46,067 bases of DNA from the NCBI GenBank assembly GCA_001770415.1, contig MEQX01000101.1:1-46067 (forward strand), written 5' to 3'. The notes under the pieces are model-generated. The model searched no databases. It saw only the letters and a list, made by a program, of their open reading frames with translations, and was not told the origin of the DNA. This DNA comes from Betaproteobacteria bacterium RIFCSPLOWO2_02_FULL_63_19 (GTDB lineage Bacteria; Pseudomonadota; Gammaproteobacteria; Burkholderiales; SG8-39). Positions 1-9,289 of the stretch are shown here, piece after piece. Position 1 is the first letter of the stretch. The number at the start of each line of letters is the position of its first letter. Made by a program: the position numbers and the translations under genes.

Positions 1-2
1 CC

Positions 3-101
3 GAGGCCGAGATTCGCACCGCACTCGACAAGAACCTTTGCCGCTGCGGCACGCACAAGCGCATGGTGCACGCGGTGCAGCGCGCGGCGGGGCAATCATG
101 A
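3..101 (+). CDS. (2Fe-2S)-binding subunit of a xanthine-oxidase-family dehydrogenase, C-terminal fragment
   Basis: Only the last 32 codons are in the window; the gene begins upstream. The visible peptide contains the LCRCGTHKRM segment, the second cysteine pair (C-x-C-G-T) that holds the proximal 2Fe-2S cluster in small subunits of the isoquinoline 1-oxidoreductase / nicotinate dehydrogenase / CO dehydrogenase small-subunit family. These proteins pass electrons from the molybdopterin subunit to an acceptor. The stop TGA overlaps the ATG of the next gene (ATGA), the usual arrangement for the two subunits, which implies translational coupling. The assignment rests on the cysteine motif plus its partner; the substrate cannot be read from this fragment. 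Confidence 0.85.
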   Translation, partial: EAEIRTALDKNLCRCGTHKRMVHAVQRAAGQS

Positions 102-2224
102 GCGCCGCGCTGCCGCAGAGCCTGAAGGACAACCCGCTTCTGGCGCGGTGGGTGCGCCTGGAGCGCGATCGGACGGTGTCGATCATGCCCGGCAAGGTCG
201 AGCTGGGGCAGGGCATCGTCACGGCGCTGGCGCAGATCGCGGCCGAGGAACTCGACGTGGCCTTCGAGCGCATCCGCATGGTCCCTACAGCGACGCCGAG
301 CAGCCCCAACGAGGGCATCACCTCGGGCAGCCAGTCGATCCAGGAGTCAGGCAGCGCGCTGCGCCTCGCCTGCGCGCAGGTGCGCGCGCTGCTGCTGGCG
401 CGTGCCGCGCGCCAACTGGGCGTCGCGCCGGCCGAACTCGAGGTGAGCGATGGCCGCATCCATCACGCGGGCGGCGCGGCGACCGACTACTGGTCCATCG
501 CCGACGACGCCATGCTCGAATGCGAGGCGACAGGCGCGGTGCCGCCGAAGCCGCACACGCGTTACGGCATCGTCGGCGCCAGCGTGCGGCGGCTGGACAT
601 TCCGCGCAAGGCGGCGGGGCAGCCGGGATTCGTCCAGGATCTCGTCTGGCCGGGCATGCTGTTCGCTCGCGTGGTGCGGCCATCGCGTCCCGGTGCGACG
701 CTCGTCAACTGCGGCGAAAAAGCCATTGCAGCAATGCCGGGCGTGGTCGCAGTGGTGAGGGATGGAAGTTTTCTCGGCGTCGTCGCTGAACGCGAGGAGC
801 AGGCGATCCGCGCCGCGACGGCCCTCGCGGCAGCCTGTTTCTGGGAGGGCGGCACGGTGCTGCCCGATCCGCAGCGCATCGGCGAATTCCTTATGCAGCA
901 ACCGGCGAAGACCACCGTGCTGTCGGAGAAATCCGATCCGAACGCGGGCAAGGGCGCGAAGGTGCTCGAGGCCGCCTACAACAAGCCGTACCTCTCGCAC
1001 GCATCGATCGGTCCGTCGTGCGCGGCGGCGCGGTTCGATGACGGGGCCTGGCAGATCTGGAGCCACAGCCAGGGCGTGTACAACCTGCGCCGCGACGTGG
1101 CGATGGCGCTGGGTGTCGCCGAGGACGCCGTGGCGGTGCAGCACGTCGAGGGCGCGGGCTGCTACGGGCACAACGGCGCGGACGACGTGGCGCTGGACGC
1201 GGCATTGCTCGCGCGCGCGGTGCCGGGGCGGCACGTGAAGCTGCAGTGGATGCGCGCCGACGAGTTCGGCTGGGCGCCTTACGGTGCGGCGATGCGCGTG
1301 CGGATGCGCGCCGAGATGAACGCCGGAGGGCGCATCGTCGACTGGTCGCACGAATTCTGGAGCAACGGCCACAGCAGCCGTCCGGGGCGCGGCGCGAGGC
1401 CGACGTTGATCGCGGCGAACACGCTCGCCAAACCGTTCGCGCCGCTGCCCGCGATCGACCTGCCGATGCCCGCCGGCGGCGCGGGCCGCAACTCGATTCC
1501 GCTCTATGATTTTCCGAACCAGCGCGTGGTTAGCAATCACATCGAGAACATGCCGCTGCGCACCTCGGCGCTGCGCTCGCTGGGGGCGTACGCGAACGTG
1601 TTCGCGATCGAGTCGTTCATGGACGAACTGGCCGCGGCTGCCGATGCGGACCCGGTGGAGTTCCGGCTGCGCCATCTCGCCGATCCGCGCGCTCGCGCGG
1701 TGATCGAGGCCGCTGCGCGCCGCGCGCGCTGGTCCGAGCACGCGCGCGGTCACATCGGTGCTGCGGACTCGGCGCGCGGACTCGGCATCGGATTCGCCAA
1801 GTACAAGAACCTCGGCGCCTATTGCGCGGTCGTCGCCGAGGTCGAGGTGGAGCGCGAGGTGCGGGTCAGGCGGCTGTGGATCGCGGTCGACGTCGGACTG
1901 GTCATCAACCCCGACGGCGTGCTCAATCAGATCGAAGGCGGCGCGGTCCAGGCGACGAGCTGGACGCTGAAGGAGCAGGTGAACTTCACGCCGGAGGGCA
2001 TCACCAGCCTGGGCTGGGAAGACTATCCGATCCTCAGGTTCAGCGAAGTTCCCGCGGTCGAGGTCGAGATCATCAACCGGCCCGGGGAGAGGGCCGTCGG
2101 CGCCGGCGAGTGCGCGATGGGCCCGACGGCCGCGGCGATCGCCAACGCGGTTCGCGCGGCGCTCGGTGCGCGCGTGCGCGACCTGCCGCTTACGCCTGAG
2201 CGCGTTGCCGCCGCGTTCGAATAG
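98..2224 (+). CDS. molybdopterin-binding subunit of an isoquinoline-1-oxidoreductase-like dehydrogenase
   Basis: Encodes 708 aa, the length of large subunits of the isoquinoline 1-oxidoreductase (IorB) / aldehyde dehydrogenase group. Near the N-terminus is GKVELGQGI, a molybdopterin-contact loop. Near the C-terminus is VGAGECAMGPTAAAIANA, the family signature with the catalytic Glu of GxGE. Unlike many IorB homologues there is no N-terminal Tat signal and no fused cytochrome c, so the complex probably stays cytoplasmic or uses another acceptor. The start at 98 overlaps the stop of the 2Fe-2S subunit; a longer frame opens at 38 but would overlap that gene by 64 bases. It likely hydroxylates an N-heterocycle or oxidises an aldehyde; the specific substrate is unknown. 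Confidence 0.85.
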   Translation: MSAALPQSLKDNPLLARWVRLERDRTVSIMPGKVELGQGIVTALAQIAAEELDVAFERIRMVPTATPSSPNEGITSGSQSIQESGSALRLACAQVRALLLARAARQLGVAPAELEVSDGRIHHAGGAATDYWSIADDAMLECEATGAVPPKPHTRYGIVGASVRRLDIPRKAAGQPGFVQDLVWPGMLFARVVRPSRPGATLVNCGEKAIAAMPGVVAVVRDGSFLGVVAEREEQAIRAATALAAACFWEGGTVLPDPQRIGEFLMQQPAKTTVLSEKSDPNAGKGAKVLEAAYNKPYLSHASIGPSCAAARFDDGAWQIWSHSQGVYNLRRDVAMALGVAEDAVAVQHVEGAGCYGHNGADDVALDAALLARAVPGRHVKLQWMRADEFGWAPYGAAMRVRMRAEMNAGGRIVDWSHEFWSNGHSSRPGRGARPTLIAANTLAKPFAPLPAIDLPMPAGGAGRNSIPLYDFPNQRVVSNHIENMPLRTSALRSLGAYANVFAIESFMDELAAAADADPVEFRLRHLADPRARAVIEAAARRARWSEHARGHIGAADSARGLGIGFAKYKNLGAYCAVVAEVEVEREVRVRRLWIAVDVGLVINPDGVLNQIEGGAVQATSWTLKEQVNFTPEGITSLGWEDYPILRFSEVPAVEVEIINRPGERAVGAGECAMGPTAAAIANAVRAALGARVRDLPLTPERVAAAFE

Positions 2225-2240
2225 CCGCGCAGCCCGGTTG

Positions 2241-5222
2241 TCACAGCCTTGCGATGGCGAGGCGCGCCACGGCTTCACACAGTTCGTCGACCGTGTTGGG
2301 CTTGTAGATCACCTCGTTCACGCCGGCCGCAGGGGCGTTGGTGCGCAATTCCTCGGTGATGTAGCCCGTTGCCAGTACCACCGGCAGGTCGGCGCGTATC
2401 TCCCGCACCGCTCGCGCGACATCAAGGCCGGATATGCCCGGCATGTTGTAGTCGGTCACCGCAAGGTCGTACTGGTACGGTTCGGCGCGCACCGCCGCCA
2501 GGGCCGCGCCGGCATCGGTGAAGCTGGTCACGCGAAAGCCGCGGCGCTGCAGCAGTCGCGTCATCAGGAACACGATCGATTCGTCGTCATCGACATACAG
2601 GACATGTCTGCCTTTCCCCTCTGAGGGCTTCGCGCTGTCCCTGTCTACCGTGCTCGCAACGTTTTCGGTGGTCTCCGCCAAAACCGCGTCGGCTTCGGGA
2701 AACGAGATGCGAAATGTCGTACCCGCGCCGGGCTCACTGCGCACGTCGATGGTCGCGCCATGTTCCTGCACGATCCCGTGTACCACCGCCAGACCCAGTC
2801 CGGTACCCTCGCCCGCCGGCTTCGTCGTAAAGAACGGTTCGAAGATTCGCGCCACCGTCGCCTCGTTCATGCCGGGGCCGTTGTCGCTCACCGTCAGAAC
2901 GGCGTACCGACGTTCGGAAACTGCGTTTGTATCAGGCTTTCGATCTGCTCTCGGTGAATGGACGTACGCTTCGAGTCGGATCCGTATCGTCTTGGACTTT
3001 GCCTGCCCCGGCGCCGGCTCGTACGTCTGAAGCGCCTGCCAAGCGTTGGTGCACAGGTTGAGAACGACCTGCTGAACCTGAGTGGCGTCGGCCGACACGG
3101 GCGGTGTGTCCTGCGCGCATTCGACGTCCAGAGTCATCCCTGCGGGCAGTGTGGCGCGCAGAAGTCTCGCGGATTCCTCCACGATGGGTTCGAGCGCCGT
3201 CACCTTGCGCTCGATCACCTGGCGCCGGCCGAATGCGAGGATCTGCTGCACCAGCGCCGTTGCCCTGCGGCTCGCTTTGCGGATTTCTTCCAGGCTCTCC
3301 AGCGCGCGGTGAGCGGGCCCCACGTCCTGGCAGGCAAGTTCCACGTTGCCCACTATGGCCGCGAGGATATTGTTGAAGTCGTGCGCCACGCCGCCTGCCA
3401 AGGTCCCCAGCGCCTCCATTTTTTGCGACTCGCGCAACTGGGCTTCGAGCTGATCACGCGTCGTCTCGATCCGCTTGAGTTCGGTAATGTCCGTGATCAC
3501 GCCGAGGATCCCGGTTGGCTTGCCGGCACCGTCGACCATGCGCGCCTTGTGGAAGATTACGTCGTGAGGCGTGCCGTCGGCATGCAGGACCTGGCTTTCG
3601 TAGGTCTGCAGGCCGTACGGGTCGGTGAGCAGGTCGAGATCCTTGTCGCGGTAGGTCTGGGCAAACGCGCGGGGCGAGACGTCGAACACCGTCTTGCCGA
3701 CGATATCCTTCGGGTTCATGCCGACGAAACGCCCGAACGCGCTGTTGCACCCGGTGTAGCGCCCCGACGTATCCTTGTAGAACACGGGCAGCGGCATTGC
3801 TTCCAGCAGCAGTTCCCGGAACGCTACGCTTTGCTGAAGTTCTTCCTGCGCCTTGTTGCGCTCGGTGACGTCCATGTGGGTTCCCACTGCCCGCAATGCC
3901 GTTCCCGAGGCGTCGCGTTCGACCACCTTGCCGCGGTCGAGGATCCAGATCCAGCGGCCGTCTCTGTGGCGCACCCTGTACTCTGAATGGTAGGAGGGAG
4001 ATTCTCCTTTCAGGTGCGCGACCAGCGCCGCACGGGCGACAGGCCAGTCATCCGCGTGCACGCGTCGTATCCACGCACCGGGTTCCGTTCCTATCTCCTC
4101 GGGGGTGTAACCAAGCATCGCGCACCCGCGTGCGTCGAGAATCAATCTGCCGCCGACGAGATTCGAGTCCCAAAGACCGAGATCCGCGCCGCGGAGCGCG
4201 AGGTCCAGCCGCTCGTTGCCTTCCCTCAACCGCGCCTCGTGATCGGCTTCTATGCGATCCATCATCCGTCGCCGAACCTGCGCGAAATACAGGCTGAGAA
4301 CAGCCATCAGTGAAAACAGTCCATAAACCCAGGCCTGTATCAGCGCGCTCTTGCGCCATGGCGCAAAGACTGCCGAAAGATTCCGGCTGACCGCGATGAT
4401 CAGCGGCTTGTCCATGCGCAGATCCGCTCGGCTGGCGGTGCGCTGAGCCATCATGCGTTCGTCGCCCATCGCGTGGCTGAATCCGGTCATCACGGTGGCC
4501 CTTTGGCCGCTGTCGCGATGCCGGTTGTATAACGAACCGGGCTTTGCCATGTCCCTGCCGAGCGCTTGGTCATTTGCGGGGACGAACAGGAACGCCTTGC
4601 CGTCTAGGTGCGTCAGATAGGTCGACATGTCGGGCGCGTACAGCACCGAACTGAGCACGACATCGAAATAGTCGGGTTCGAGCGTGGCGGCGACAATGCC
4701 CTGAAATTCGCCTCGCGCGCCGGTCACGGCCCGAACCACGTTGATGGAATAGACGCCCAGGATGGATTTGAACGGCGCAGAGACGTAGAGCACGTTCGGA
4801 TCCGGACGCGCTCGCGGGGTCTTGTAGAAATCCCGACCGCGAGCGACACTGCTGCCGATCAATTCGGTCCGGCTCGAGGCGACCGTCGTGCCTTTCGCAT
4901 CGAAAATGCCCATCGCGCGCACGCCCGGCATCGCATCGCTCAACGCCTTCAGGCGGCGCGACGCAGCGGGCCACGTGTTCCTTATGTCCGACAGCGGAAA
5001 GTCGTTACGAACGCCGGCCAGGGCATTGCTGACGCCCTGAAGCTGGCGTGCCAGGTTGTCGTCGATGACCTGCGCCTGCACCTGCAGTTGCTCGTGCTCG
5101 TGCGTTTCGATTTGCATTCGTTCCTGATACAGCGAATGCGCGACGACCGCGCCCAGAACCAGCAGCGCGAAGACAAGCAGCATCCACTCGCTCCAGTAGC
5201 GGCGCACCGTGTGCTTGATCAC
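2241..5222 (-). CDS. membrane-bound hybrid sensor histidine kinase (sensor - PAS - PAS - HisKA - HATPase - REC)
   Basis: About 993 aa from a GTG at 5222. Order of parts: short cytoplasmic lead, TM helix (about residues 13-31), an extracytoplasmic dCache-like sensory region, second TM helix (about 290-315), PAS/PAC (ends THMDVTERNKAQ), second PAS/PAC (ends ITDITELKRIE), HisKA with phospho-His in GGVAHDFNNIL, HATPase with N box NLCTNAWQAL and G boxes DNGPGM and GTGLGL, and a C-terminal receiver with phospho-Asp in VTDYNMPG. It should autophosphorylate on a signal and relay to its own receiver; no output regulator lies next to it. The open frame continues upstream to 5573, but that part looks non-coding. 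The GTG lacks a good ribosome site, so the start is uncertain (ATG at 5183 is an alternative). Confidence 0.85.
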   Translation of the reverse strand: MIKHTVRRYWSEWMLLVFALLVLGAVVAHSLYQERMQIETHEHEQLQVQAQVIDDNLARQLQGVSNALAGVRNDFPLSDIRNTWPAASRRLKALSDAMPGVRAMGIFDAKGTTVASSRTELIGSSVARGRDFYKTPRARPDPNVLYVSAPFKSILGVYSINVVRAVTGARGEFQGIVAATLEPDYFDVVLSSVLYAPDMSTYLTHLDGKAFLFVPANDQALGRDMAKPGSLYNRHRDSGQRATVMTGFSHAMGDERMMAQRTASRADLRMDKPLIIAVSRNLSAVFAPWRKSALIQAWVYGLFSLMAVLSLYFAQVRRRMMDRIEADHEARLREGNERLDLALRGADLGLWDSNLVGGRLILDARGCAMLGYTPEEIGTEPGAWIRRVHADDWPVARAALVAHLKGESPSYHSEYRVRHRDGRWIWILDRGKVVERDASGTALRAVGTHMDVTERNKAQEELQQSVAFRELLLEAMPLPVFYKDTSGRYTGCNSAFGRFVGMNPKDIVGKTVFDVSPRAFAQTYRDKDLDLLTDPYGLQTYESQVLHADGTPHDVIFHKARMVDGAGKPTGILGVITDITELKRIETTRDQLEAQLRESQKMEALGTLAGGVAHDFNNILAAIVGNVELACQDVGPAHRALESLEEIRKASRRATALVQQILAFGRRQVIERKVTALEPIVEESARLLRATLPAGMTLDVECAQDTPPVSADATQVQQVVLNLCTNAWQALQTYEPAPGQAKSKTIRIRLEAYVHSPRADRKPDTNAVSERRYAVLTVSDNGPGMNEATVARIFEPFFTTKPAGEGTGLGLAVVHGIVQEHGATIDVRSEPGAGTTFRISFPEADAVLAETTENVASTVDRDSAKPSEGKGRHVLYVDDDESIVFLMTRLLQRRGFRVTSFTDAGAALAAVRAEPYQYDLAVTDYNMPGISGLDVARAVREIRADLPVVLATGYITEELRTNAPAAGVNEVIYKPNTVDELCEAVARLAIARL

Positions 5223-5580
5223 GCGGATTCGCGGCGTCGCGGCCGCTCGAAGCTCGAAAAAAGCCGGTGCACGAAGTTTCGCCTGCGGATGTCCGGAAAA
5301 GATGGGTGCCTGCGGGTCAAATTGGCAGTGAATTGTCTGCGCTTGACCGCGGCAGGGCTTGATCGAGGTCAAGCGGCGCAACGAGAAGCATAGCGGCAAA
5401 TCGATTTGATCGGCTTTGTCGCTTGTCGATGTCGCGGCCTGCGCCAGGGCGGTGCGGCCAACGACTTTTGGGTACGATTCTGTGGCCGTAACCGGTGCGC
5501 ACGGCGCGAAGCGGCCCATGCTGGCACAATGTTCCGGTTGAATTCGACCACCGACCCACAACCGGATACACATTCGAACT
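5223..5580. other. divergent intergenic region between sensor kinase and metC-like gene
   Basis: 358 bases between two divergently transcribed genes. It presumably holds both promoters. I see no clear -35/-10 pair, no hairpin terminator and no convincing small gene. An open frame in phase with the kinase runs through most of it, but its predicted peptide has no recognisable character. Confidence 0.4.
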
Positions 5581-6756
5581 ATGCGCGATGAAACCAGGAT
5601 CGTTCATGCCGGGCGCCATCCCGAGGCGTTTTCGGGCGCCGTCAATCCGCCCGTGTATCACGTCTCCACGGTGCTTTCGCCCAATCTCGCCGACTGGGAG
5701 CAGAAGAAGGAGGATTACGCGGCCGAGCGCCCCGGAATGTATTACGGTCGCCATGGCACCCCCACGCTGGAAGCGCTTGAGGAGGCGATCGCGACGCTCG
5801 AAGGAGGGCATCGCGCCGTGCTGTTCCCCTCGGGACTGGCTGCATGCGCCGGTGCGATCCTGTCTTATGTGAAGGCGGGGGACCACATTCTCGTCACCGA
5901 CAGCGCATACGGGCCCACGCGCCGCGTGGCGTTGCGGTTTCTTACGCGTTTCGGCGTCACCACCGAGTTCTACGATCCATTGATCGGTGCTGGAATTCAC
6001 GCGCTGTTGCGTCCCAACACCAGCGTGGTCGTGGTGGAAGCGCCTGGTTCGCTCACCTTCGAGATGCAGGACATTCCGGCGATCGCCGCAGCCGCCCACC
6101 GGGGCGGGTCCATCGTGATCATGGATAACACGTGGGCAACACCGCTTTATTTCAAGCCGTTCGAACACGGCGTTGACGTTTCGGTGCAGGCGGCGACCAA
6201 GTATATCGTCGGCCATTCCGATGCCATGGTGGGTACTGTCAGCGTCACCAAGGAGGCCTGGCCGAAGTTGAGGACCACGCACGTCGATCTCGGCCAGACT
6301 GCCGGCCCGGACGACGTGTATCTCGCGCAACGGGGTTTGCGCACCATGGCCACCAGACTCAAGCAGCATTGGGAATCCGGCGTAATGCTTGCCGATTGGG
6401 TGTCGCACCAGCCCGAGGTCGAACGCGTGCTTCATCCCGCGTTGCCCGCGGATCCGGGGCATGCGATCTGGAAACGCGACTTTCTCGGCGCGAGCGGCCT
6501 GTTCGGGGTGGTGCTCAAGAGCGTGTCAAAGGCCGCTTTTGCCGCGTTCATCGACGGGCTGGAACTCTACGGCATCGGCGCGTCCTGGGGCGGTTACGAG
6601 AGCCTGGTCATGCCGTTCGACCCGCGCGAGGTGCGCAGTGCCACCCGCTGGCCCTCCACCGGACCCTGTTTTCGCATTCATGCGGGTCTGGAGTCGCCGG
6701 CCGACTTGCTGGTCGACCTCGAGGCCGGATTCGGGCGCATGCGCGCGGCGTTGTGA
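5581..6756 (+). CDS. metC: cystathionine beta-lyase-type PLP enzyme
   Basis: 391 aa, standard length for the Cys/Met-metabolism PLP-dependent family. Visible landmarks are YYGRHGTPT (the tyrosine/arginine cofactor-phosphate loop), FPSGLAA, VVVEAPGSLTFEMQDI (cystathionine beta-lyase style, with the Asp pairing the pyridine nitrogen in MDNTWATP), and the Schiff-base lysine at about K207 in QAATKYIVGHSD. The C-terminal YGIGASWGGYESL with a conserved Arg (FRIHAGLE) fits MetC rather than cystathionine gamma-synthase. It would cleave cystathionine to homocysteine, pyruvate and ammonia. Monocistronic; a strong hairpin follows it. The ATG directly follows the AACT at 5577-5580 without a clear Shine-Dalgarno sequence. 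Confidence 0.88.
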   Translation: MRDETRIVHAGRHPEAFSGAVNPPVYHVSTVLSPNLADWEQKKEDYAAERPGMYYGRHGTPTLEALEEAIATLEGGHRAVLFPSGLAACAGAILSYVKAGDHILVTDSAYGPTRRVALRFLTRFGVTTEFYDPLIGAGIHALLRPNTSVVVVEAPGSLTFEMQDIPAIAAAAHRGGSIVIMDNTWATPLYFKPFEHGVDVSVQAATKYIVGHSDAMVGTVSVTKEAWPKLRTTHVDLGQTAGPDDVYLAQRGLRTMATRLKQHWESGVMLADWVSHQPEVERVLHPALPADPGHAIWKRDFLGASGLFGVVLKSVSKAAFAAFIDGLELYGIGASWGGYESLVMPFDPREVRSATRWPSTGPCFRIHAGLESPADLLVDLEAGFGRMRAAL

Positions 6757-6797
6757 GGGGTAGGTTGGAATGGGCTGCCTTGATTGGGCGCCTCTGT

Positions 6798-6847
6798 TCT
6801 CCCGATTTTGGACCGTTGCAACCGCGCAACGGTCCAAAATCGGGAGA
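6798..6847. repeat. perfect 22-bp inverted repeat with 6-nt loop
   Basis: Arms at 6798-6819 and 6826-6847 are exact reverse complements around the loop AACCGC. The element lies between the metC-like stop (6756) and the aldolase start (6923). No T-run follows on either strand, so it is not a textbook intrinsic terminator. It may act as an mRNA-stabilising or attenuating hairpin, or be a remnant of a small palindromic mobile element. Confidence 0.9.
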
Positions 6848-6922
6848 CGTATACAAAACCGAACTGTTTGAAGGAACGGGCGACAACACTTCATGGTTAA
6901 CTAATCGACAAGAGGCATGGCG

Positions 6923-7867
6923 ATGCCGAAAATGAAAATCGAAGGTTCGTTCGTGGCGCTGATCACCCCGTTCAATCAGGACGGCACCGTCGATTTCGGC
7001 GCTTTTCGCACGCTGCTCGGGTTCCAGGAGCAGCACGGCACTGCGGCCGTTCTCATCATGGGCTCGACCGGCGAGACGTCGATGCTCTCGCCCGAGGAAA
7101 AGCACTCCATCATCGTCGAGACGGCGAAGATGAAGACCGGGCGCATGAAGTTCTTCTACGGCTGCACGAACAGCAATACCGAGACGACGATCGCCAGCGT
7201 CAAGTTCGCTCAGGCCAATGGCGCCGACGGAGCGATTCTTGCGGCGCCATCGTATATCTGCGCGCCGGAGTCGGACGCCGAGCGGTTCTTCCTCGACGTG
7301 GCCGATGCTACCTCTTTGCCGCTGGGCATTTACAACAATCCCCCACGCGTGAAGACCGATCTGCACTGGGAGAACCTGCTGCGGATATTCCGCCATCCCA
7401 ACTACGTGGTGCACAAGGAATCGACCACGCGCGTGGGGCAGGTGGCGCAGGTGCTCGCGGGCAAGCCCGATGTCGCGGTGATGTGCTGCGACTCGCCCAA
7501 TCTGGGCCTGGTGGTGCCGACGATGTCCCTGGGCGGCCACGGCACGGCCAACATGACCGGCAACATCGCCCCGGCGGAGCTCGCGACGATTTCCAGGCCG
7601 TGGACGAGCTACGGCGATGCGCAAGCGTTCAGTCAGACCTATCTGCGCATGCTGCCGTTGCTGCATTTCACGTACTCGGCGATCAATCCGGTGGCCGTGA
7701 AGTCGCTCATGAAGGCCCTGGGCTTGCCCGCCGGCGACCTGCGCCGTCCGCTTCGCGCACTGGAGGGCGAAGCGCTGGCACAGGGTCTGCGCATCGTGCG
7801 CGACCTGGGTCTGGCCGAGCGTTACGGCTACACGATCGCCGGCACCGCCATCGGGCGCGCGGCGTAG
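6923..7867 (+). CDS. dihydrodipicolinate synthase-family aldolase
   Basis: 314 aa from the ATG at 6923, chosen because AGAGG at 6911-6915 is 7 bases upstream of it but only 1 base from the ATG at 6917. The protein has the DapA/NanA class I aldolase marks: GSTGE (pyruvate-carboxylate loop), the YNNPPR segment with the catalytic Tyr, and the Schiff-base Lys in VHKEST. It is not a sure housekeeping DapA. The usual YNVPGRT is YNNPPR, and the inter-subunit Tyr loop reads PSYICAPESDAER. A related pyruvate or ketoacid aldolase is equally possible. Reaction expected: addition or cleavage between pyruvate and an aldehyde. Confidence 0.8.
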   Translation: MPKMKIEGSFVALITPFNQDGTVDFGAFRTLLGFQEQHGTAAVLIMGSTGETSMLSPEEKHSIIVETAKMKTGRMKFFYGCTNSNTETTIASVKFAQANGADGAILAAPSYICAPESDAERFFLDVADATSLPLGIYNNPPRVKTDLHWENLLRIFRHPNYVVHKESTTRVGQVAQVLAGKPDVAVMCCDSPNLGLVVPTMSLGGHGTANMTGNIAPAELATISRPWTSYGDAQAFSQTYLRMLPLLHFTYSAINPVAVKSLMKALGLPAGDLRRPLRALEGEALAQGLRIVRDLGLAERYGYTIAGTAIGRAA

Positions 7868-7884
7868 TCGGCTCGGCGAACCTG

Positions 7885-7901
7885 GCGCGGTGAGGCCGCG
7901 C
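7885..7901. terminator. possible GC hairpin between convergent genes
   Basis: GCGCGG (7885-7890), loop TGAGG, CCGCGC (7896-7901), sitting between two convergent stop codons. No T-run is present, so a role as a bidirectional terminator is only inferred. Confidence 0.3.
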
Positions 7902-7913
7902 GTTGCACGGCCG

Positions 7914-9143
7914 TCAGGGTTTGAGTCCCTGAAAGAGCTTCTCGCGTCCGAGCTTGACGTCGAATCGGCCGTCGAACATGAAGATGTCGGCTGTGGCGAA
8001 CGTGTCGCTGAAATTTTCAGGAATGAAGGATCCGGTGCCCACGGTGTCCACAGGTGCGCGCGCGTTGGCGAACATCTTGCATTTGAACAGATTGAATCCC
8101 GAGGAACCGACGACGCGGCAAGCGTCGAATCCAGCCTCGTCCAGCGTCTGGCGCAGATGAATAACGCTCGCCACGGACACGCCGGTGCCGAACAGCACGC
8201 GGCGCACGCGGTCCTTGGTGATGTTCAGGCTGTCCGCGTCAAACGCTTCCTCTCCCATCACGTAGCGCACCGCCTCATACTCGTTCGGCACGTGCAGCCA
8301 GTCGGCCACGATTTCGACGGAGCGGTCGTAGCTCAAGCCTTCTGCGAAGCGGTCGCCGTGCGTGTCCATTCGTATCGCGAGCTGGCGCTTGGCGTCCCGA
8401 TCGCGCGGCAGGAAGTCCTCGTACCACCAGCGGCACACTTCCAGTGAATCGCTGAACTCGCGCCCGTAGTAATCCACCAGTACCGTGAGGTTGTCTTGCG
8501 AGTGCGTCTCGACGAACATCTGTGCGGCGTGCAGCGTGGAGCCCGCGTAGCCGATCAGGCCATGCGGCATGGTGCCTATGCCGCGTTCCTGTCCATAGAA
8601 GTGCGCGGTCAGGTCCTGGGATGAGCCGATGAAGCCGATCGCGCCGTTCAATTTGGCCATCCGGCTGCCGACCGAAGCCCCGTACGCGACGAGCGTCGAC
8701 AGATCATCGCCGGGAGAATGGCGCGCGTGCATGTCGATGAATGCCACGTTCTTCAGGTTCATCGCCATCTTGTAGACGTTGTACGCGCACACGCAGGCCA
8801 CGCCGGTGCGCTGCAGGACCAGGGTCTCGAGTTCCGCCAGCGCGGCGAACGATCCCGTATAGGTGAACAGCGGTTTCTGGTCGGGCACGAATGCGCCTTC
8901 CTCGTAGAGCCGCGTGATCTTGAGCGGCACCGAGGTCCCTCCCGCTTGCGCCGGGTAGTGCTGGCGCAGTACCTCGATCGCGGGGTTGACCGCGCAGATC
9001 ACCCCGCGCCGCAGAAACACGCCGTAGGTGACCGTTTTGTCACCGAATTTCTCGACGATTTCGCGCGTCTTGGAGAAATACTTGTCGGTGCGAATGGCGA
9101 CTATCTGCTGCTCTTCTGCCGATAGTGATTCGGGCTTGTTCAT
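7914..9143 (-). CDS. nicotinate phosphoribosyltransferase-like protein
   Basis: 409 aa. The opening IRTDKYFSKT matches the TD(L/K)Y start of NAPRTases, and GTMPHGLIGYAG corresponds to the loop carrying the histidine that is autophosphorylated in NAPRTase. LVDYYGREFSDSL and the C-terminal GSSGFNLFKC and VGTGSFIP follow the type II PRTase barrel with its glycine-rich PRPP phosphate loop. Reaction expected: nicotinate + PRPP (+ ATP) to nicotinate mononucleotide in NAD salvage. It differs from enterobacterial PncB (no DLYQLTM), so a relative acting on another pyridine or base is possible. ATG at 9143 with GGAGAG five bases upstream. It converges on the aldolase gene. Confidence 0.8.
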   Translation of the reverse strand: MNKPESLSAEEQQIVAIRTDKYFSKTREIVEKFGDKTVTYGVFLRRGVICAVNPAIEVLRQHYPAQAGGTSVPLKITRLYEEGAFVPDQKPLFTYTGSFAALAELETLVLQRTGVACVCAYNVYKMAMNLKNVAFIDMHARHSPGDDLSTLVAYGASVGSRMAKLNGAIGFIGSSQDLTAHFYGQERGIGTMPHGLIGYAGSTLHAAQMFVETHSQDNLTVLVDYYGREFSDSLEVCRWWYEDFLPRDRDAKRQLAIRMDTHGDRFAEGLSYDRSVEIVADWLHVPNEYEAVRYVMGEEAFDADSLNITKDRVRRVLFGTGVSVASVIHLRQTLDEAGFDACRVVGSSGFNLFKCKMFANARAPVDTVGTGSFIPENFSDTFATADIFMFDGRFDVKLGREKLFQGLKP

Positions 9144-9289
9144 GGAATCTCTCCGCGGGTTTCACGCCCGCCTTGCGGCGATCGCGACGATTGTAGCAGG
9201 ACCGGCCGCCGCGCTTCCCGCCACCGCACGCGGAGGGGAGGGCGCTCGCGTGCGGGCGTGTTAGCCTCCGGATACGGAGGAATCGATCG

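Noticed and set aside
5223..5573. Upstream extension of the sensor kinase to 5573
   Set aside because: The extra 117 residues lack domain character and would use up the whole promoter region of the divergent metC-like gene.
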